Part shown: positions 7,809-17,461 of the stretch, in pieces
How the letters are laid out: every line of letters starts with the position of its first letter
How positions within the stretch are numbered: position 1 is the first letter of the stretch
Assembly (NCBI GenBank): GCA_026168605.1
Contig: JAPFDX010000050.1
Location: 1 to 44,006 of the forward strand
DNA: 44,006 nucleotides
Source of the DNA: Roseburia sp.
GTDB lineage: Bacteria; Bacillota; Clostridia; Lachnospirales; Lachnospiraceae
Reading direction: 5' to 3'
Program-made: the position numbers and the translations under genes
The notes under the pieces: generated by a model
What the model saw: only the letters and a program-made list of their open reading frames with translations
Told to the model about the DNA's origin: nothing
Database searches by the model: none

Positions 7809-8333
7809 ATGCTGATCGATATTTCAGAGATTGTATCCTGCGAGAACAGGGAGATTACCAAAGAAGTTCCGGTGGAGTTCAATTCTTTCGTATCAAAGCT
7901 TGGGAAATTCCCAGTCACGAAGAAGGCGCCGATTGATATAAGAATCGCGAACCGGGAGAACAAGCGGCTGCTTATCCAGGGGGAGACCGATTTTACCATA
8001 TCAGTTCCGTGTAGCCGTTGTCTGGAGGAGGTTCCGACAGACATTCATGTGTCCATTGATAAGGAGCTGACGTTAGACGGCTCTGTCATCGGGGACGAGC
8101 AGATGGAATCTATTGACTACCTGATTGGATTAAATCTGGATATAGATAAACTTATCTATGGAGAGATTTTGGTGAACTGGCCGATGAAAGTTCTGTGCAA
8201 GGAAGATTGCAAAGGAATTTGCAAGGTGTGCGGAATGAACCTGAACAAGGGGAACTGCGATTGCCAGAGAACAGAACTGGATCCAAGAATGGCAGCAATC
8301 CAAGATGTCTTTAACAAATTTAAGGAGGTGTAA
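7809..8333 (+). CDS. yceD: YceD/DUF177 family protein
   Basis: A 174-residue DUF177 (YceD) protein. The family is almost always encoded next to rpmF and is linked to large-subunit rRNA or L32 homeostasis in bacteria and plastids; its exact mechanism is unresolved. The Cys-containing motif SRCLEEV near residue 77 and the closing CKGICKVCGMNLNKGNCDC (about residues 138-156) are typical. The ribosome binding site GGGGAGGAGG precedes the ATG. The stop is four bases before rpmF, so the two genes form one operon. Confidence 0.9.
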   Translation: MLIDISEIVSCENREITKEVPVEFNSFVSKLGKFPVTKKAPIDIRIANRENKRLLIQGETDFTISVPCSRCLEEVPTDIHVSIDKELTLDGSVIGDEQMESIDYLIGLNLDIDKLIYGEILVNWPMKVLCKEDCKGICKVCGMNLNKGNCDCQRTELDPRMAAIQDVFNKFKEV

Positions 8334-8337
8334 GTAG

Positions 8338-8517
8338 ATGTCGATTTGTCCAAAGAATAAATCTTCCAAGGGAAGAAGAGATAAAAGAAGAGCAAACTGG
8401 AAAATGACTGCTCCTGCATTGGTAAAGTGCAGCAAATGTGGCGAGTTAATGATGCCTCACAGAGTATGCAAGAACTGTGGCTCTTACAATAAGAAAGAAA
8501 TCATTGCTCAGGATTAA
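8338..8517 (+). CDS. rpmF: Ribosomal protein bL32
   Basis: A 59-residue structural protein of the large ribosomal subunit. It begins MSICPKNKSSKGRRDKRRAN and carries two zinc-binding cysteine pairs, CSKCG and CKNCG, so it is the zinc-dependent (C+) form. It is translated just after yceD, whose 3' end supplies the TAAGGAGGTG ribosome binding site. A strong terminator follows 13 bases after its stop. Confidence 0.97.
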   Translation: MSICPKNKSSKGRRDKRRANWKMTAPALVKCSKCGELMMPHRVCKNCGSYNKKEIIAQD

Positions 8518-8529
8518 GAAGAACCTGCA

Positions 8530-8560
8530 GGTGGGAGTGTTTGATACACTCCCACCTTTT
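8530..8560 (+). terminator. Terminator after rpmF
   Basis: Perfect 11-bp stem (8530-8540 with 8546-8556), a 5-base loop and a TTTT tail. Confidence 0.9.
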
Positions 8561-8607
8561 CACGTTATCGGGAAAATTATTTGATACATAGTAGGAGAGA
8601 ATGGCAT

Positions 8608-9330
8608 ATGGGAGAAATATTTAATTTAGACAATAAGTTTTTTCAGGGAATGAACAAGGTGATCGACTGTTTACTGCTGAATGCGATGTGGGTATTCTGC
8701 TGTGTTCCGCTCGTCACCGCGTTTCTGGTGGCGCTGGGGAGCAATGTGATACTCTACTGGGCGATTTTCTGGCTGACGTTTGCGCTTATGGGACCGGCAA
8801 CGGTGGCTATGTACTACGCGGTGAACAAGGTGATCCGCCACGGCAGGAGCTATGTCTGGAAGGAGTACTGGTATGCGTTCCGCAGCAATTTTAAGCAGGG
8901 AGCTGCGGCTGGTCTGATCGTTGCGGGACTGGGACTTTTTATGGCGCTCGACGGCTATATCATGTACCAGTTTGCGCTGGACGGCAGCAAATGGGGCGCG
9001 CTGTACCTGGTATTTTTTGTTTTTATCCTGCTTGTCGTGATGTGGTCCGTCTACGTGTTTTCCTATATGGCGCGTTTTGAGAACGGGCTGAAGCAGTTGT
9101 TGAAAAATTCGGCGCTCATTGCGATCGCAAATCTTCCGTGGTCGTTTGTGCTTTTGGTACTGTTCGGCGGAGCGGCGTTTCTGGTGTGGATCCTGCCGCC
9201 GCTGTTTCTGGTGGTTCCGTCCGTTTATATGCTGATCGCGAATGTGATCCTGGAAAAGATTTTTGTGAAATATATGTCCGAGGAGGATATCGCCGCAGAG
9301 CAGGAGCGCAATCAGGAATTTTACAACTAG
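8608..9330 (+). CDS. DUF624 (YesL-like) membrane protein
   Basis: A 240-residue integral membrane protein with about five or six hydrophobic segments (near residues 22-42, 48-70, 100-120, 134-155, 178-200 and 205-222). It opens with NLDNKFFQGMNKVIDCLLLN, the usual start of DUF624/YesL proteins, which often accompany sugar-uptake genes but have no proven biochemical role. No sugar transporter is nearby here. The ATG at 8608 fits the conserved N-terminus better than an upstream TTG at 8581, and a GGAGAG lies about ten bases before it. It is a single gene between the rpmF terminator and the plsX promoter. Confidence 0.8.
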   Translation: MGEIFNLDNKFFQGMNKVIDCLLLNAMWVFCCVPLVTAFLVALGSNVILYWAIFWLTFALMGPATVAMYYAVNKVIRHGRSYVWKEYWYAFRSNFKQGAAAGLIVAGLGLFMALDGYIMYQFALDGSKWGALYLVFFVFILLVVMWSVYVFSYMARFENGLKQLLKNSALIAIANLPWSFVLLVLFGGAAFLVWILPPLFLVVPSVYMLIANVILEKIFVKYMSEEDIAAEQERNQEFYN

Positions 9331-9351
9331 AAAAAACTGCCGTATTTCGTA

Positions 9352-9380
9352 TTGACTTATAGAGACAGTTATAATATATT
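9352..9380 (+). promoter_or_regulatory. Promoter of plsX-acpP
   Basis: TTGACT (9352-9357), a 17-base spacer and TATATT (9375-9380). A G+C-rich hairpin with a GAAA loop (around 9392-9407) lies in the short leader before plsX. Confidence 0.65.
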
Positions 9381-9431
9381 TTGTTATAGGCGCGGGGGGA
9401 AACCCCGACGGCGCGGATTGGAGATTGGAAT

Positions 9432-10472
9432 ATGCAGCAGAGTAGTGAAGCGAAGATCACGCGGGTTGTTCTGGATGCGATGGGCGGAGACAATGCCCCG
9501 GCAGAGCCGGTGCGGGGCGCTGTGGACGCCGTCTGCGCGCGGGCGGACATCGAGGTGATCCTGACCGGACAGCAGGACGTCATAAATGCGGAGCTTGCGA
9601 AGTACACGTATCCGAAGGAGCGTATCCGCATCGTACACGCAGAGGAAGTCATTGAGACGGCGGAGCCGCCGGTCAATGCCATCCGGAAGAAGAAACAGTC
9701 CTCGATTGTTGTGGGCATGAACATGGTCAGGCAGAAGGAGGCAGATGCCTTCGTCTCGGCTGGAAGCTCCGGTGCGATTCTCGTCGGCGGCCAGGTGATC
9801 GTCGGAAGGATCCGGGGAATTGAGCGTCCGCCATTAGCGCCGCTGATCCCGACGGAAAAGGGAGTTTCGCTTTTGATCGACTGCGGTGCGAATGTGGATG
9901 CCAGATCATCCCACCTTCTTCAGTTTGCAAAGATGGGTTCAATCTATATGGAGAATGTGCTCGGGATGAAGCGTCCGCGCGTTGCGATCGTCAATATCGG
10001 CGCGGAGGAGGAGAAGGGCAACGCTCTGGTGAAGGAGACCTACCCTCTTTTGAAGGAATGTGAGGATATCAATTTCGTGGGAAGCATCGAGGCGCGCGAG
10101 ATCCCGCACGGCGAGGCGGATGTCATCGTATGTGAGGCGTTTGTCGGCAATGTCATTTTAAAGCTGTATGAGGGACTCAGCAGCACGCTGATCGGCGCGA
10201 TCAAAAAGGGCATGATGAGCACGACACGGAGTAAGATCGGTGCGGCGCTTGCGCTTCCGGCGCTGAAAGAGACCCTGAAGGATTTTGATGCGACGAAGTA
10301 CGGCGGTGCGCCGCTTCTCGGACTGAACGGGCTTGTGGTAAAGACGCACGGTAGTGCGAAGGCGACGGAGATCACGAACGCCATTTACCAGTGCGTGACT
10401 TTCCAGGAACAGGATATCAACGGAAAAATTAAAAACAATCTGATAAGTGAAATGAAACAGGAAAAGGAGTAA
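9432..10472 (+). CDS. plsX: Phosphate acyltransferase PlsX
   Basis: Converts acyl-ACP to acyl phosphate, the acyl donor for glycerol-3-phosphate acylation by PlsY, which is encoded at 41384 in this window. The 346 residues begin with the family motif [12 protein letters not shown] and contain [17 protein letters not shown] and a KTHGSAKA segment near the C-terminus. It is a peripheral membrane enzyme in related bacteria. The stop lies one base before the acpP ATG, so substrate carrier and enzyme are co-expressed. Confidence 0.96.
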   Translation: MQQSSEAKITRVVLDAMGGDNAPAEPVRGAVDAVCARADIEVILTGQQDVINAELAKYTYPKERIRIVHAEEVIETAEPPVNAIRKKKQSSIVVGMNMVRQKEADAFVSAGSSGAILVGGQVIVGRIRGIERPPLAPLIPTEKGVSLLIDCGANVDARSSHLLQFAKMGSIYMENVLGMKRPRVAIVNIGAEEEKGNALVKETYPLLKECEDINFVGSIEAREIPHGEADVIVCEAFVGNVILKLYEGLSSTLIGAIKKGMMSTTRSKIGAALALPALKETLKDFDATKYGGAPLLGLNGLVVKTHGSAKATEITNAIYQCVTFQEQDINGKIKNNLISEMKQEKE

Positions 10473-10473
10473 A

Positions 10474-10710
10474 ATGATGGAATTTGAAAAGCTGACCAAG
10501 ATTATTTCAGAGGTATTGAATGTGGACGAAGAGGAAATCAAGATGGAGACAACATTTGTGGATGACCTCGGTGCAGATTCCCTCGACGTTTTCCAGATCA
10601 TCATGGGAATCGAGGAGGAGTTCGATATCGAGATCCCGAACGAGGAGGCTGAGCACATCGTGACAGTCGGAGACGCCGTGGAGAAGATCAAGAATGCCGT
10701 AAACGCATAA
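10474..10710 (+). CDS. acpP: Acyl carrier protein
   Basis: A 78-residue acidic carrier of fatty acyl chains. The phosphopantetheine attachment motif GADSLD has Ser36. Two ATG codons are adjacent (10474 and 10477); either could be used. AAGGAG at the 3' end of plsX serves as ribosome binding site. A terminator follows, closing the plsX-acpP unit. Confidence 0.96.
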   Translation: MMEFEKLTKIISEVLNVDEEEIKMETTFVDDLGADSLDVFQIIMGIEEEFDIEIPNEEAEHIVTVGDAVEKIKNAVNA

Positions 10711-10736
10711 GAGAGAACCGGATGATATGAAATGGG

Positions 10737-10766
10737 AAGCCCTTGTTTCTGCAACAAGGGCTTTTA
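10737..10766 (+). terminator. Terminator after acpP
   Basis: An 11-bp stem AAGCCCTTGTT/AACAAGGGCTT (10737-10747 with 10753-10763) around a 5-base loop, running into TTTTAT. A weak promoter-like pair (TTGTGA at 10772, TATACA at 10793, 15-base spacer) follows before rnc. Confidence 0.85.
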
Positions 10767-10843
10767 TACGATTGTGAGAGTTTTTCTTGTGCTATACAAG
10801 GGCTGTAACGCAAGAAAAGTCCTCGCGGAAAGAGAGGAAAGAT

Positions 10844-11533
10844 ATGGCAGATTTCGCAGAACTGGAAAAAGTGATTGGATATGAGTTCCGGCAAAAGGGG
10901 CTGTTGCGGCAGGCGCTGACGCACAGCTCTTTTGCGAATGAGAAACATATGAAGAAGCTGTCGGACAATGAGCGTCTGGAGTTTCTGGGGGACGCAGTCC
11001 TGGAGGTGGTGTCGAGTGAGTTCTTGTACCGCAATTATCCGAAGCTCCCGGAAGGGGATCTGACGAAGCTGCGCGCGAGTATTGTGTGTGAGCCGACGCT
11101 TGCGCTTTGCACAAGGGAGATGGATCTCGGCAGATACCTTTTTCTGGGAAAGGGGGAGAACCAGACCGGGGGGAGGACGAGAAAATCGATCCTTTCGGAT
11201 GCGCTTGAGGCGGTGATCGGCGCGATCTATCTGGACGGCGGCTTTGCGCCGGCGCAGAGGTTTATCCAGAAGTTTATTTTGACGGATATTGAACACAAGA
11301 AGCTGTTTTATGACAGCAAGACGATCCTTCAGGAGGTCGTACAGGGAAATTTCGACGAGCCGCTTTCCTATGAGCTGCTCGCGGAGGAGGGACCTGACCA
11401 CGACAAGAGCTTCCGGGTGGCGGCAAAGATTGGCGGGCGGCAGCTCGGCGAGGGAAGCGGGCATACGAAGAAGGCTGCAGAGCAGGAGGCTGCCTATCAG
11501 GCATTGCTGCAATTAAAGCCGCTGTTACAGTAG
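10844..11533 (+). CDS. rnc: Ribonuclease III
   Basis: Cleaves double-stranded RNA in rRNA maturation and mRNA turnover. The 229 residues contain the catalytic signature ERLEFLGDAVLE (about residues 46-57) and a second acidic cluster SDALEAVIGAIYLDGG, then a C-terminal double-stranded RNA-binding domain with KKAAEQEAA. The ATG at 10844, with AGAGGAAAG before it, gives the usual MADFAELEKVIGYEF-type N-terminus. An in-frame extension to 10787 lacks a good ribosome binding site. The order rnc-smc-ftsY is the conserved Firmicute arrangement. Confidence 0.96.
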   Translation: MADFAELEKVIGYEFRQKGLLRQALTHSSFANEKHMKKLSDNERLEFLGDAVLEVVSSEFLYRNYPKLPEGDLTKLRASIVCEPTLALCTREMDLGRYLFLGKGENQTGGRTRKSILSDALEAVIGAIYLDGGFAPAQRFIQKFILTDIEHKKLFYDSKTILQEVVQGNFDEPLSYELLAEEGPDHDKSFRVAAKIGGRQLGEGSGHTKKAAEQEAAYQALLQLKPLLQ

Positions 11534-11543
11534 GAGAGAGTTT

Positions 11544-14500
11544 ATGTATCTGAAAAGTATCGAGGTGCAGGGTTTTAAGTCGTTCGCGAACAAAATTCTG
11601 TTTGATTTTCACAATGGGATCACGGGGATCGTCGGGCCGAACGGCAGCGGCAAGAGCAACGTCGCGGACGCCGTCCGCTGGGTGCTGGGTGAGCAGAGCG
11701 CGAAGCAACTGCGCGGTGCAAGTATGCAGGACGTCATATTTGCGGGAACGGAGAACCGGAAACCTTTAAGCTACGCGTATGTGGCGATCACGATGGACAA
11801 CTCCGACCATCAGCTTGCGGTTGATTTTGAGGAAGTGACCGTGGCGAGACGCGTGTACCGTTCGGGGGAGAGCGAGTATCTGATCAATGGCAGTCCGTGC
11901 CGTCTCAAGGACGTGACGGAGCTGTTTTACGACACCGGTATCGGAAAAGAAGGGTATTCGATCATCGGACAGGGACAGATCGAGCGCATCCTGAGCGGGA
12001 AGCCGGAGGAGCGCCGGGAGCTTTTTGACGAGGCGGCAGGTATCGTGAAGTACAAAAAGCGCAAGGCGACCGCGCAGAAGAAGCTGGAAAACGAGCGGGA
12101 GAATCTGGTGCGTGTCAACGATATTCTGGCGGAGCTGGAGCGTCAGGTGGGACCTCTGGAGCGTCAGGCGGAAAAGGCGCGCGTCTATTTAAAGAAAAAA
12201 GAAGAATTAAAGACCTACGACGTGAATATGTTTCTTCTGGAAGCGGACCACATCGACGCGCAGCAGCGGGAGGTGCAGGAGAAGTTTGAGATCGCGGACG
12301 CGCAGGCAAGGGAGGCAAAGGAAGCCTATGAGCGCGCGAAGTCCGATTACGGGCAGATGGAGCAGGAGCTTGCCGGGCTTGAGGAGAAGATCACATCCCT
12401 GCGGGAGAGCCGCAGCAGTTCCACGATCATCAAAGAGAAGCTGGAAGGACAGATCAACGTTTTAAGTGAGCAGATCCATACGGCGGAGATGACGGATGAG
12501 CATTTAAAGAGCCGTCTGGACGCCATTGACCGGGAGAAGGAGGAACGCATAAAATTCCGCGATTCCTACAACCGGGAGAAGGAGGAACTGGAGGCACAGC
12601 TTCGGGAGGCACAGGCGAGAGGGGAAGCCGCGGCAGAGGAGCTTCGTGCCGTGCAGCAGGAGGTGCTGCGCTGTACGGAGGGGATCGAGAACGGCAAAAA
12701 TGAAATGATCGCCCTCCTGAACAGGAAGGCGTCCATCAAGGCGAGACAGCAGCGTTTCGACACGATGTCGGAGCAGGTGAATATCCGCAAGGCGCAGTTG
12801 ATACAGCGTCTGCTCGCGCGCAGGACGGAGGAAGCAGATCTCGACGGCGTGCTTGCGGATTACAAAAAAGAGCTTGCGTGTGTCAACGCGGTGATCGAGG
12901 AGAAGAAGCGTGAAGCTTTGGAGATGGAGGAGAAGGAGCGCTCGTGGAAACGGAAATCCTTTGAGACAAGACAGCAGTTGGAGGAGGCGATCGCGCACTA
13001 CCACAAGGAGCAGTCGCGGCTGGAATCCCTGAGAAACATTGCGGAGCGCTATGACGGTTACGGCAGCAGCATCCGCCGTGTGATGGAGCAGAAAGCGCAG
13101 CATCCGGGTCTGCTCGGCGTCGTTTCCGATCTGATCCAGGTGGACAAAAAATATGAGACTGCGATCGAGACAGCGCTCGGCGGCAACATCCAGAATATCG
13201 TGACGGAGGATGAGGAAACGGCAAAGCGCATGATCGCCTATCTGAAGCAGAACCGTTTTGGGCGTGCGACGTTTCTTCCGCTCACGAGCGTGGACGGCAG
13301 GGGTAATTTTAAGAACAGGGACGCCCTGAACGAAAAGGGCGTGATCGGACTTGCGAACACACTCGTAAAGACGGAGGAGAAGTACGAGGGCGTGACTGCC
13401 TATCTGCTCGGCAGGGTGATCGTCACGGAGCGGATCGACGACGCCATCGCGCTGGCGCGCAAGTACCGCTATTCCCTGCACATCGTAACGCTCGAGGGCG
13501 AGTATTTAAGCCCCGGAGGTTCGATGACGGGTGGAGCGTTCAAGAACAGCAGCAATCTGCTCGCGAGAAAGCGTGAGATGGAGGAGCTTGAAAAGACAGT
13601 CGCGCAGCTTGAGACGGAAATCGCGGCGCACAGAAAGCGTCTGGAGGATATCCGGACGGCGCGCGCACTGCTGGAGGAGGATGTGACGAAGAATAAAGCG
13701 GAACTCCAGCAGCAGTACATTTTGCAGAACACGGCGCAGATGAATCTGGAACGCGCCACAGCGCAGAAAAATGAGAGCGAGAGCGTCTTTGCGGGACTAC
13801 AGCTTGAGAGCCGGGAGATCGAGAGACAGCTTCTTGAGATCGCAGACAGCAAAGAGCAGATCCTGCAGGAGATCGAGGCGGCAAAGAGCCGGGAAAAGGA
13901 GATCGAGGCGGAAAGCGCGGAATTTCAGGAGAGCCTGAATGTCCATGCGGGAAAAGAGGAAACGGCGCAGCAGGCGGTTTCCGCGGTGCAGCTTGAGGAG
14001 GCTGCGATCCGGCAGAAGGTGGAATTTGTCCTTCTGAACTTAGAGCGTATCGGCGGCGAGATCCGGCGCTATGAGGAGGAACGCGAGGGCTTTTTGCAGG
14101 ATGCAAACGAGGCGAAAAAGGACGCCGAGAAGAAGAGGCAGGATATTGAGGAGATCAAAAAGACGATCCTTGCGTCGGAAAATACCTGTGCCGATCTGGA
14201 AAAGGAGCTGCAGGAGAACCTTTTAAGGAAAGAGGAGGTGTCGGCGGCGTACAAGAGCTTTTTCCAGAAACGGGAGGAGATCGGTGAGCGTCTCACAGTG
14301 CTGGACAAGGAAATTTTCCGCCTGAACAGTCAGCGGGAGAAGCTCGAGGAGACGCAGGAGCACCAGAACAACTATATGTGGGAGGAGTACGAGCTGACCC
14401 GCCACGCGGCGATGGCGCTGCGCGATGAGACCTACACGGATCTGGCTGCGTTGAAGAAGCTGATCGTTTCAATCAAGGATGATATAAGAAAGCTTGGCGA

Positions 14501-15104
14501 CGTAAACGTCAACGCGATCGAGGACTACAAGGAGGTAGCGGAGCGCTATGACTTTTTAAAGACACAGCACGACGACCTTGTGGAGGCGGAGGCGACCCTG
14601 GTCGGGATCATCGAGGAGCTGGATGCGGGGATGCGCAAGCAGTTTCTGGAGAAATTTGCGGAGATCCAGGGAGAGTTCGACCGGGTATTTAAGGAGCTGT
14701 TCGGCGGCGGAAAGGGAACGCTTGAGCTTGTGGAGGACGAGGATATCTTAGAGTGCGGCATCCGCATTATCGCGCAGCCGCCGGGAAAGAAGCTGCAGAA
14801 CATGATGCAGATGTCGGGTGGAGAGAAGTCCCTGACGGCGATTGCACTGCTTTTTGCGATCCAGAACTTAAAGCCGTCGCCTTTTTGTCTGCTGGATGAG
14901 ATCGAGGCGGCGTTGGACGATTCCAATGTCGGGCGTTTCGCGAAATATCTGCACAAGCTGACGAAGAACACGCAGTTCATTGTGATCACGCACAGGCGCG
15001 GCACGATGGCGGCAGCCGACCGCCTCTACGGTATCACGATGCAGGAAAAAGGCGTATCGACACTGGTTTCCGTCAATCTGATTGAGGGGGACCTTGACAA
15101 ATAA
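11544..15104 (+). CDS. smc: Chromosome segregation protein SMC
   Basis: ATPase of the SMC-ScpAB condensin, which organises and separates chromosomes. The 1186 residues match the bacterial SMC length. Walker A GPNGSGKSN is at about residues 32-40, two long heptad-rich coiled-coil arms (about 170-500 and 670-1010) flank a hinge (about 520-650, with LGGNIQNIV and LSPGGSMTGGAF), and the head closes with the signature MSGGEKSLTAIALLFA and Walker B FCLLDEIEAALDD. It starts ten bases after rnc. Ribosome binding site GGAGAG. Confidence 0.97.
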   Translation: MYLKSIEVQGFKSFANKILFDFHNGITGIVGPNGSGKSNVADAVRWVLGEQSAKQLRGASMQDVIFAGTENRKPLSYAYVAITMDNSDHQLAVDFEEVTVARRVYRSGESEYLINGSPCRLKDVTELFYDTGIGKEGYSIIGQGQIERILSGKPEERRELFDEAAGIVKYKKRKATAQKKLENERENLVRVNDILAELERQVGPLERQAEKARVYLKKKEELKTYDVNMFLLEADHIDAQQREVQEKFEIADAQAREAKEAYERAKSDYGQMEQELAGLEEKITSLRESRSSSTIIKEKLEGQINVLSEQIHTAEMTDEHLKSRLDAIDREKEERIKFRDSYNREKEELEAQLREAQARGEAAAEELRAVQQEVLRCTEGIENGKNEMIALLNRKASIKARQQRFDTMSEQVNIRKAQLIQRLLARRTEEADLDGVLADYKKELACVNAVIEEKKREALEMEEKERSWKRKSFETRQQLEEAIAHYHKEQSRLESLRNIAERYDGYGSSIRRVMEQKAQHPGLLGVVSDLIQVDKKYETAIETALGGNIQNIVTEDEETAKRMIAYLKQNRFGRATFLPLTSVDGRGNFKNRDALNEKGVIGLANTLVKTEEKYEGVTAYLLGRVIVTERIDDAIALARKYRYSLHIVTLEGEYLSPGGSMTGGAFKNSSNLLARKREMEELEKTVAQLETEIAAHRKRLEDIRTARALLEEDVTKNKAELQQQYILQNTAQMNLERATAQKNESESVFAGLQLESREIERQLLEIADSKEQILQEIEAAKSREKEIEAESAEFQESLNVHAGKEETAQQAVSAVQLEEAAIRQKVEFVLLNLERIGGEIRRYEEEREGFLQDANEAKKDAEKKRQDIEEIKKTILASENTCADLEKELQENLLRKEEVSAAYKSFFQKREEIGERLTVLDKEIFRLNSQREKLEETQEHQNNYMWEEYELTRHAAMALRDETYTDLAALKKLIVSIKDDIRKLGDVNVNAIEDYKEVAERYDFLKTQHDDLVEAEATLVGIIEELDAGMRKQFLEKFAEIQGEFDRVFKELFGGGKGTLELVEDEDILECGIRIIAQPPGKKLQNMMQMSGGEKSLTAIALLFAIQNLKPSPFCLLDEIEAALDDSNVGRFAKYLHKLTKNTQFIVITHRRGTMAAADRLYGITMQEKGVSTLVSVNLIEGDLDK

Positions 15105-15114
15105 GGAGGGAGAA

Positions 15115-16047
15115 ATGGGTGAAGAAAAAAAGGGTTTCTGGAGCCGTCTGGTTGCGGGACTCGGCAAGACGAGAGACAATATCGTATCGGGCATCGATTC
15201 GATTTTCAGCGGATTTTCCAGCATTGATGAGGACTTTTATGAGGAGATCGAGGAGATTCTGATCATGGGAGACACCGGCGTGAATGCGACCGAGGCGATC
15301 ATCGAGAACTTAAAACAGAAGGTGCGCGAGCAGCACATCAAGGATCCGGCAGAGTGCAAGGAGCTTTTGATCCACAGCATCAAGGAGCAGATGGATGTCG
15401 GCGAGACGGCGTACCGCTTTGAGCAGGAGAAATCCGTGGTGCTCGTGATCGGTGTCAACGGCGTCGGAAAGACGACCTCCGTGGGCAAGCTTGCAGGCAA
15501 GTTAAAGGATCAGGGCAGGCGCGTGGTGCTCGCGGCAGCGGACACCTTCCGCGCAGCGGCGGGCAGCCAGCTTCAGGAGTGGGCGAACCGCGCGGGCGTG
15601 GATATGATCGGCGGTCAGGACGGTGCGGATCCGGCGGCGGTCGTGTACGACGCGGTGGCTGCGGCGAAGGCGAGAAATGCAGACGTACTTCTGTGCGATA
15701 CGGCTGGCAGGCTCCACAATAAGAAGAATCTGATGGAGGAGTTAAAAAAGATCAACCGTATTCTCGCGAAGGAATATCCGGACGCCTACCGGGAGACGCT
15801 CGTCGTGCTGGATGCGACCACGGGACAGAATGCGCTCAGTCAGGCGCGGGAGTTTTCCGAGGTGGCGGATATCACCGGAATCATACTGACAAAGATGGAC
15901 GGCACGGCAAAGGGCGGCATCGCGGTGGCGATCCACTCGGAGCTGGGCATTCCGGTCAAGTATATCGGTGTGGGCGAGCACGTCGAGGATTTGCAGAAAT
16001 TTGACGCCAACGAGTTTGTGGACGCACTTTTTAATGTGAAGATCTGA
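15115..16047 (+). CDS. ftsY: Signal recognition particle receptor FtsY
   Basis: GTPase that docks SRP-ribosome complexes at the membrane; its partner Ffh is encoded at 17882. The 310 residues show an N domain (about 1-95) and the G domain with G1 GVNGVGKTT, DTFRAAA, DTAGRLHNKKNLM, and TKMDGTAKGG. The N-terminal acidic A domain found in proteobacteria is short, as in Firmicutes. The ATG at 15115 is chosen because AAGGAGGG, overlapping the smc stop, sits five bases before it. A longer in-frame reading to 15082 would lie within smc. Confidence 0.96.
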   Translation: MGEEKKGFWSRLVAGLGKTRDNIVSGIDSIFSGFSSIDEDFYEEIEEILIMGDTGVNATEAIIENLKQKVREQHIKDPAECKELLIHSIKEQMDVGETAYRFEQEKSVVLVIGVNGVGKTTSVGKLAGKLKDQGRRVVLAAADTFRAAAGSQLQEWANRAGVDMIGGQDGADPAAVVYDAVAAAKARNADVLLCDTAGRLHNKKNLMEELKKINRILAKEYPDAYRETLVVLDATTGQNALSQAREFSEVADITGIILTKMDGTAKGGIAVAIHSELGIPVKYIGVGEHVEDLQKFDANEFVDALFNVKI

Positions 16048-16075
16048 CAGCGGAGTTGATAAGGAGGACAGTAAG

Positions 16076-17287
16076 ATGCTGACGTTAGACAAGTTTGAGG
16101 AAGCCAGTGAAAAAGTCAAGGAAGTGACACTTGAGACAAAGCTCATATACAGTGATCATCTGAGTGAGCAGACCGGAAACAAGGTGTATCTGAAGCCGGA
16201 AAATATGCAGTTTACCGGGGCGTACAAGGTGCGCGGCGCCTATTACAAGATCAGCACCCTGTCTGCGGAGGAGCGGAAAAAGGGGCTGATCACTGCGTCT
16301 GCCGGAAACCATGCGCAGGGCGTTGCCTACGCGGCGAAATGCTACGGCGCAAAGGCGGTCATCGTGATGCCGACCACCACGCCGCTCATCAAGGTGAACC
16401 GCACCAAGAGCTACGGCGCGGAGGTCATTCTCTATGGAGACGTCTACGACGAGGCGTGCCAGAAGGCGTATGAGCTGGCGGAAAAAGAGGGCTACACCTT
16501 CATACATCCGTTTGACGATCCGGTGGTGGCGACCGGGCAGGGGACGATCGCGATGGAGATTTTTAAAGAGCTTCCGCTTGTCGAGTATATTCTGGTCCCG
16601 ATTGGCGGCGGCGGTCTGGCGACGGGCGTTTCGACGCTGGCAAAGCTGCTCAATCCCAAGATCAGGGTGATCGGCGTGGAGCCGGCGGGCGCGAACTGTA
16701 TGCAGGCATCCTTTGCGGCGGGGAAGGTGACGACGCTGGAGGCGGTCAACACAATCGCGGACGGGACGGCGGTAAAGACGCCGGGCAGCCGGATTTTCCC
16801 GTATATCCAGAAAAATCTTGACGACATCATCACGGTGGAGGATCACGAGCTTGTGGTCGCGTTCCTCGACATGGTGGAAAATCACAAGATGGTGGTGGAA
16901 AATTCGGGACTTTTGACGGTTGCCGCGCTAAAGCACCTCGACATGACCGACAAGCGGGTAGTCTCGATTTTGAGCGGCGGGAATATGGATGTCATCACGA
17001 TGTCCTCCGTCGTGCAGCAGGGGCTGATCTTCCGCGACCGCATCTTTACGGTGTCCGTTCTTTTGCCGGATAAGCCGGGCGAGCTCTCAAAGGTGGCGGC
17101 GACCATCGCAAAGGAGCAGGGGAATGTCATCAAGCTGGAGCACAACCAGTTCGTGACGGCGAACCGCAGCGCGGCGGTGGAGCTTCGGATCACGCTGGAG
17201 AGTTTTGGAACGGATCACAAGAAGCAGATCATCAAGGCGCTTGAGCAGGACGGCTACAAGCCAAAGCTGGTGCGCGCAAGCTTGTAG
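16076..17287 (+). CDS. ilvA: Threonine ammonia-lyase (threonine dehydratase) with ACT domain
   Basis: PLP enzyme that deaminates threonine to 2-oxobutanoate, the first step to isoleucine or to propionate. The 403 residues carry the PLP lysine in TGAYKVRGA (Lys51), the phosphate-binding glycine loop PIGGGGLATG, and the SGGNMD serine region. A single C-terminal ACT-type domain (about 325-403, beginning FTVSVLLPDKPGELSKV) suggests amino-acid regulation. This length and layout match the shorter TdcB/IlvA class rather than the 500-residue IlvA, so biosynthetic or catabolic use is open. It follows ftsY by 28 bases. Confidence 0.93.
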   Translation: MLTLDKFEEASEKVKEVTLETKLIYSDHLSEQTGNKVYLKPENMQFTGAYKVRGAYYKISTLSAEERKKGLITASAGNHAQGVAYAAKCYGAKAVIVMPTTTPLIKVNRTKSYGAEVILYGDVYDEACQKAYELAEKEGYTFIHPFDDPVVATGQGTIAMEIFKELPLVEYILVPIGGGGLATGVSTLAKLLNPKIRVIGVEPAGANCMQASFAAGKVTTLEAVNTIADGTAVKTPGSRIFPYIQKNLDDIITVEDHELVVAFLDMVENHKMVVENSGLLTVAALKHLDMTDKRVVSILSGGNMDVITMSSVVQQGLIFRDRIFTVSVLLPDKPGELSKVAATIAKEQGNVIKLEHNQFVTANRSAAVELRITLESFGTDHKKQIIKALEQDGYKPKLVRASL

Positions 17288-17296
17288 GTGGGGCGT

Positions 17297-17461
17297 ATGG
17301 AATACGGGATCTCTGTTTTGCCGCTGCTTCTTTCGGTGTGCGTGTTTGTCGTCTCTACGGCGGGCTTTTTTCTGACCAGCGGGAAGAAGGAGGCATTCTA
17401 CGGCGTGTGCTCGATCGCAGGGGCGGCTGCCGCGGTGGTGCAGGCGGCGCTGCTGTTTTGA
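17297..17461 (+). CDS. Small two-helix membrane protein (54 residues)
   Basis: A short reading frame nine bases after ilvA with AGGTGGGG before its ATG. The 54-residue product has two hydrophobic segments (about 5-25 and 36-54) joined by a basic, polar turn TSGKKEAF. It ends exactly at the foot of the large terminator hairpin at 17462. Its position, ribosome binding site and composition support expression with ilvA. No family is recognised; a small accessory membrane protein is possible. Confidence 0.55.
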   Translation: MEYGISVLPLLLSVCVFVVSTAGFFLTSGKKEAFYGVCSIAGAAAAVVQAALLF

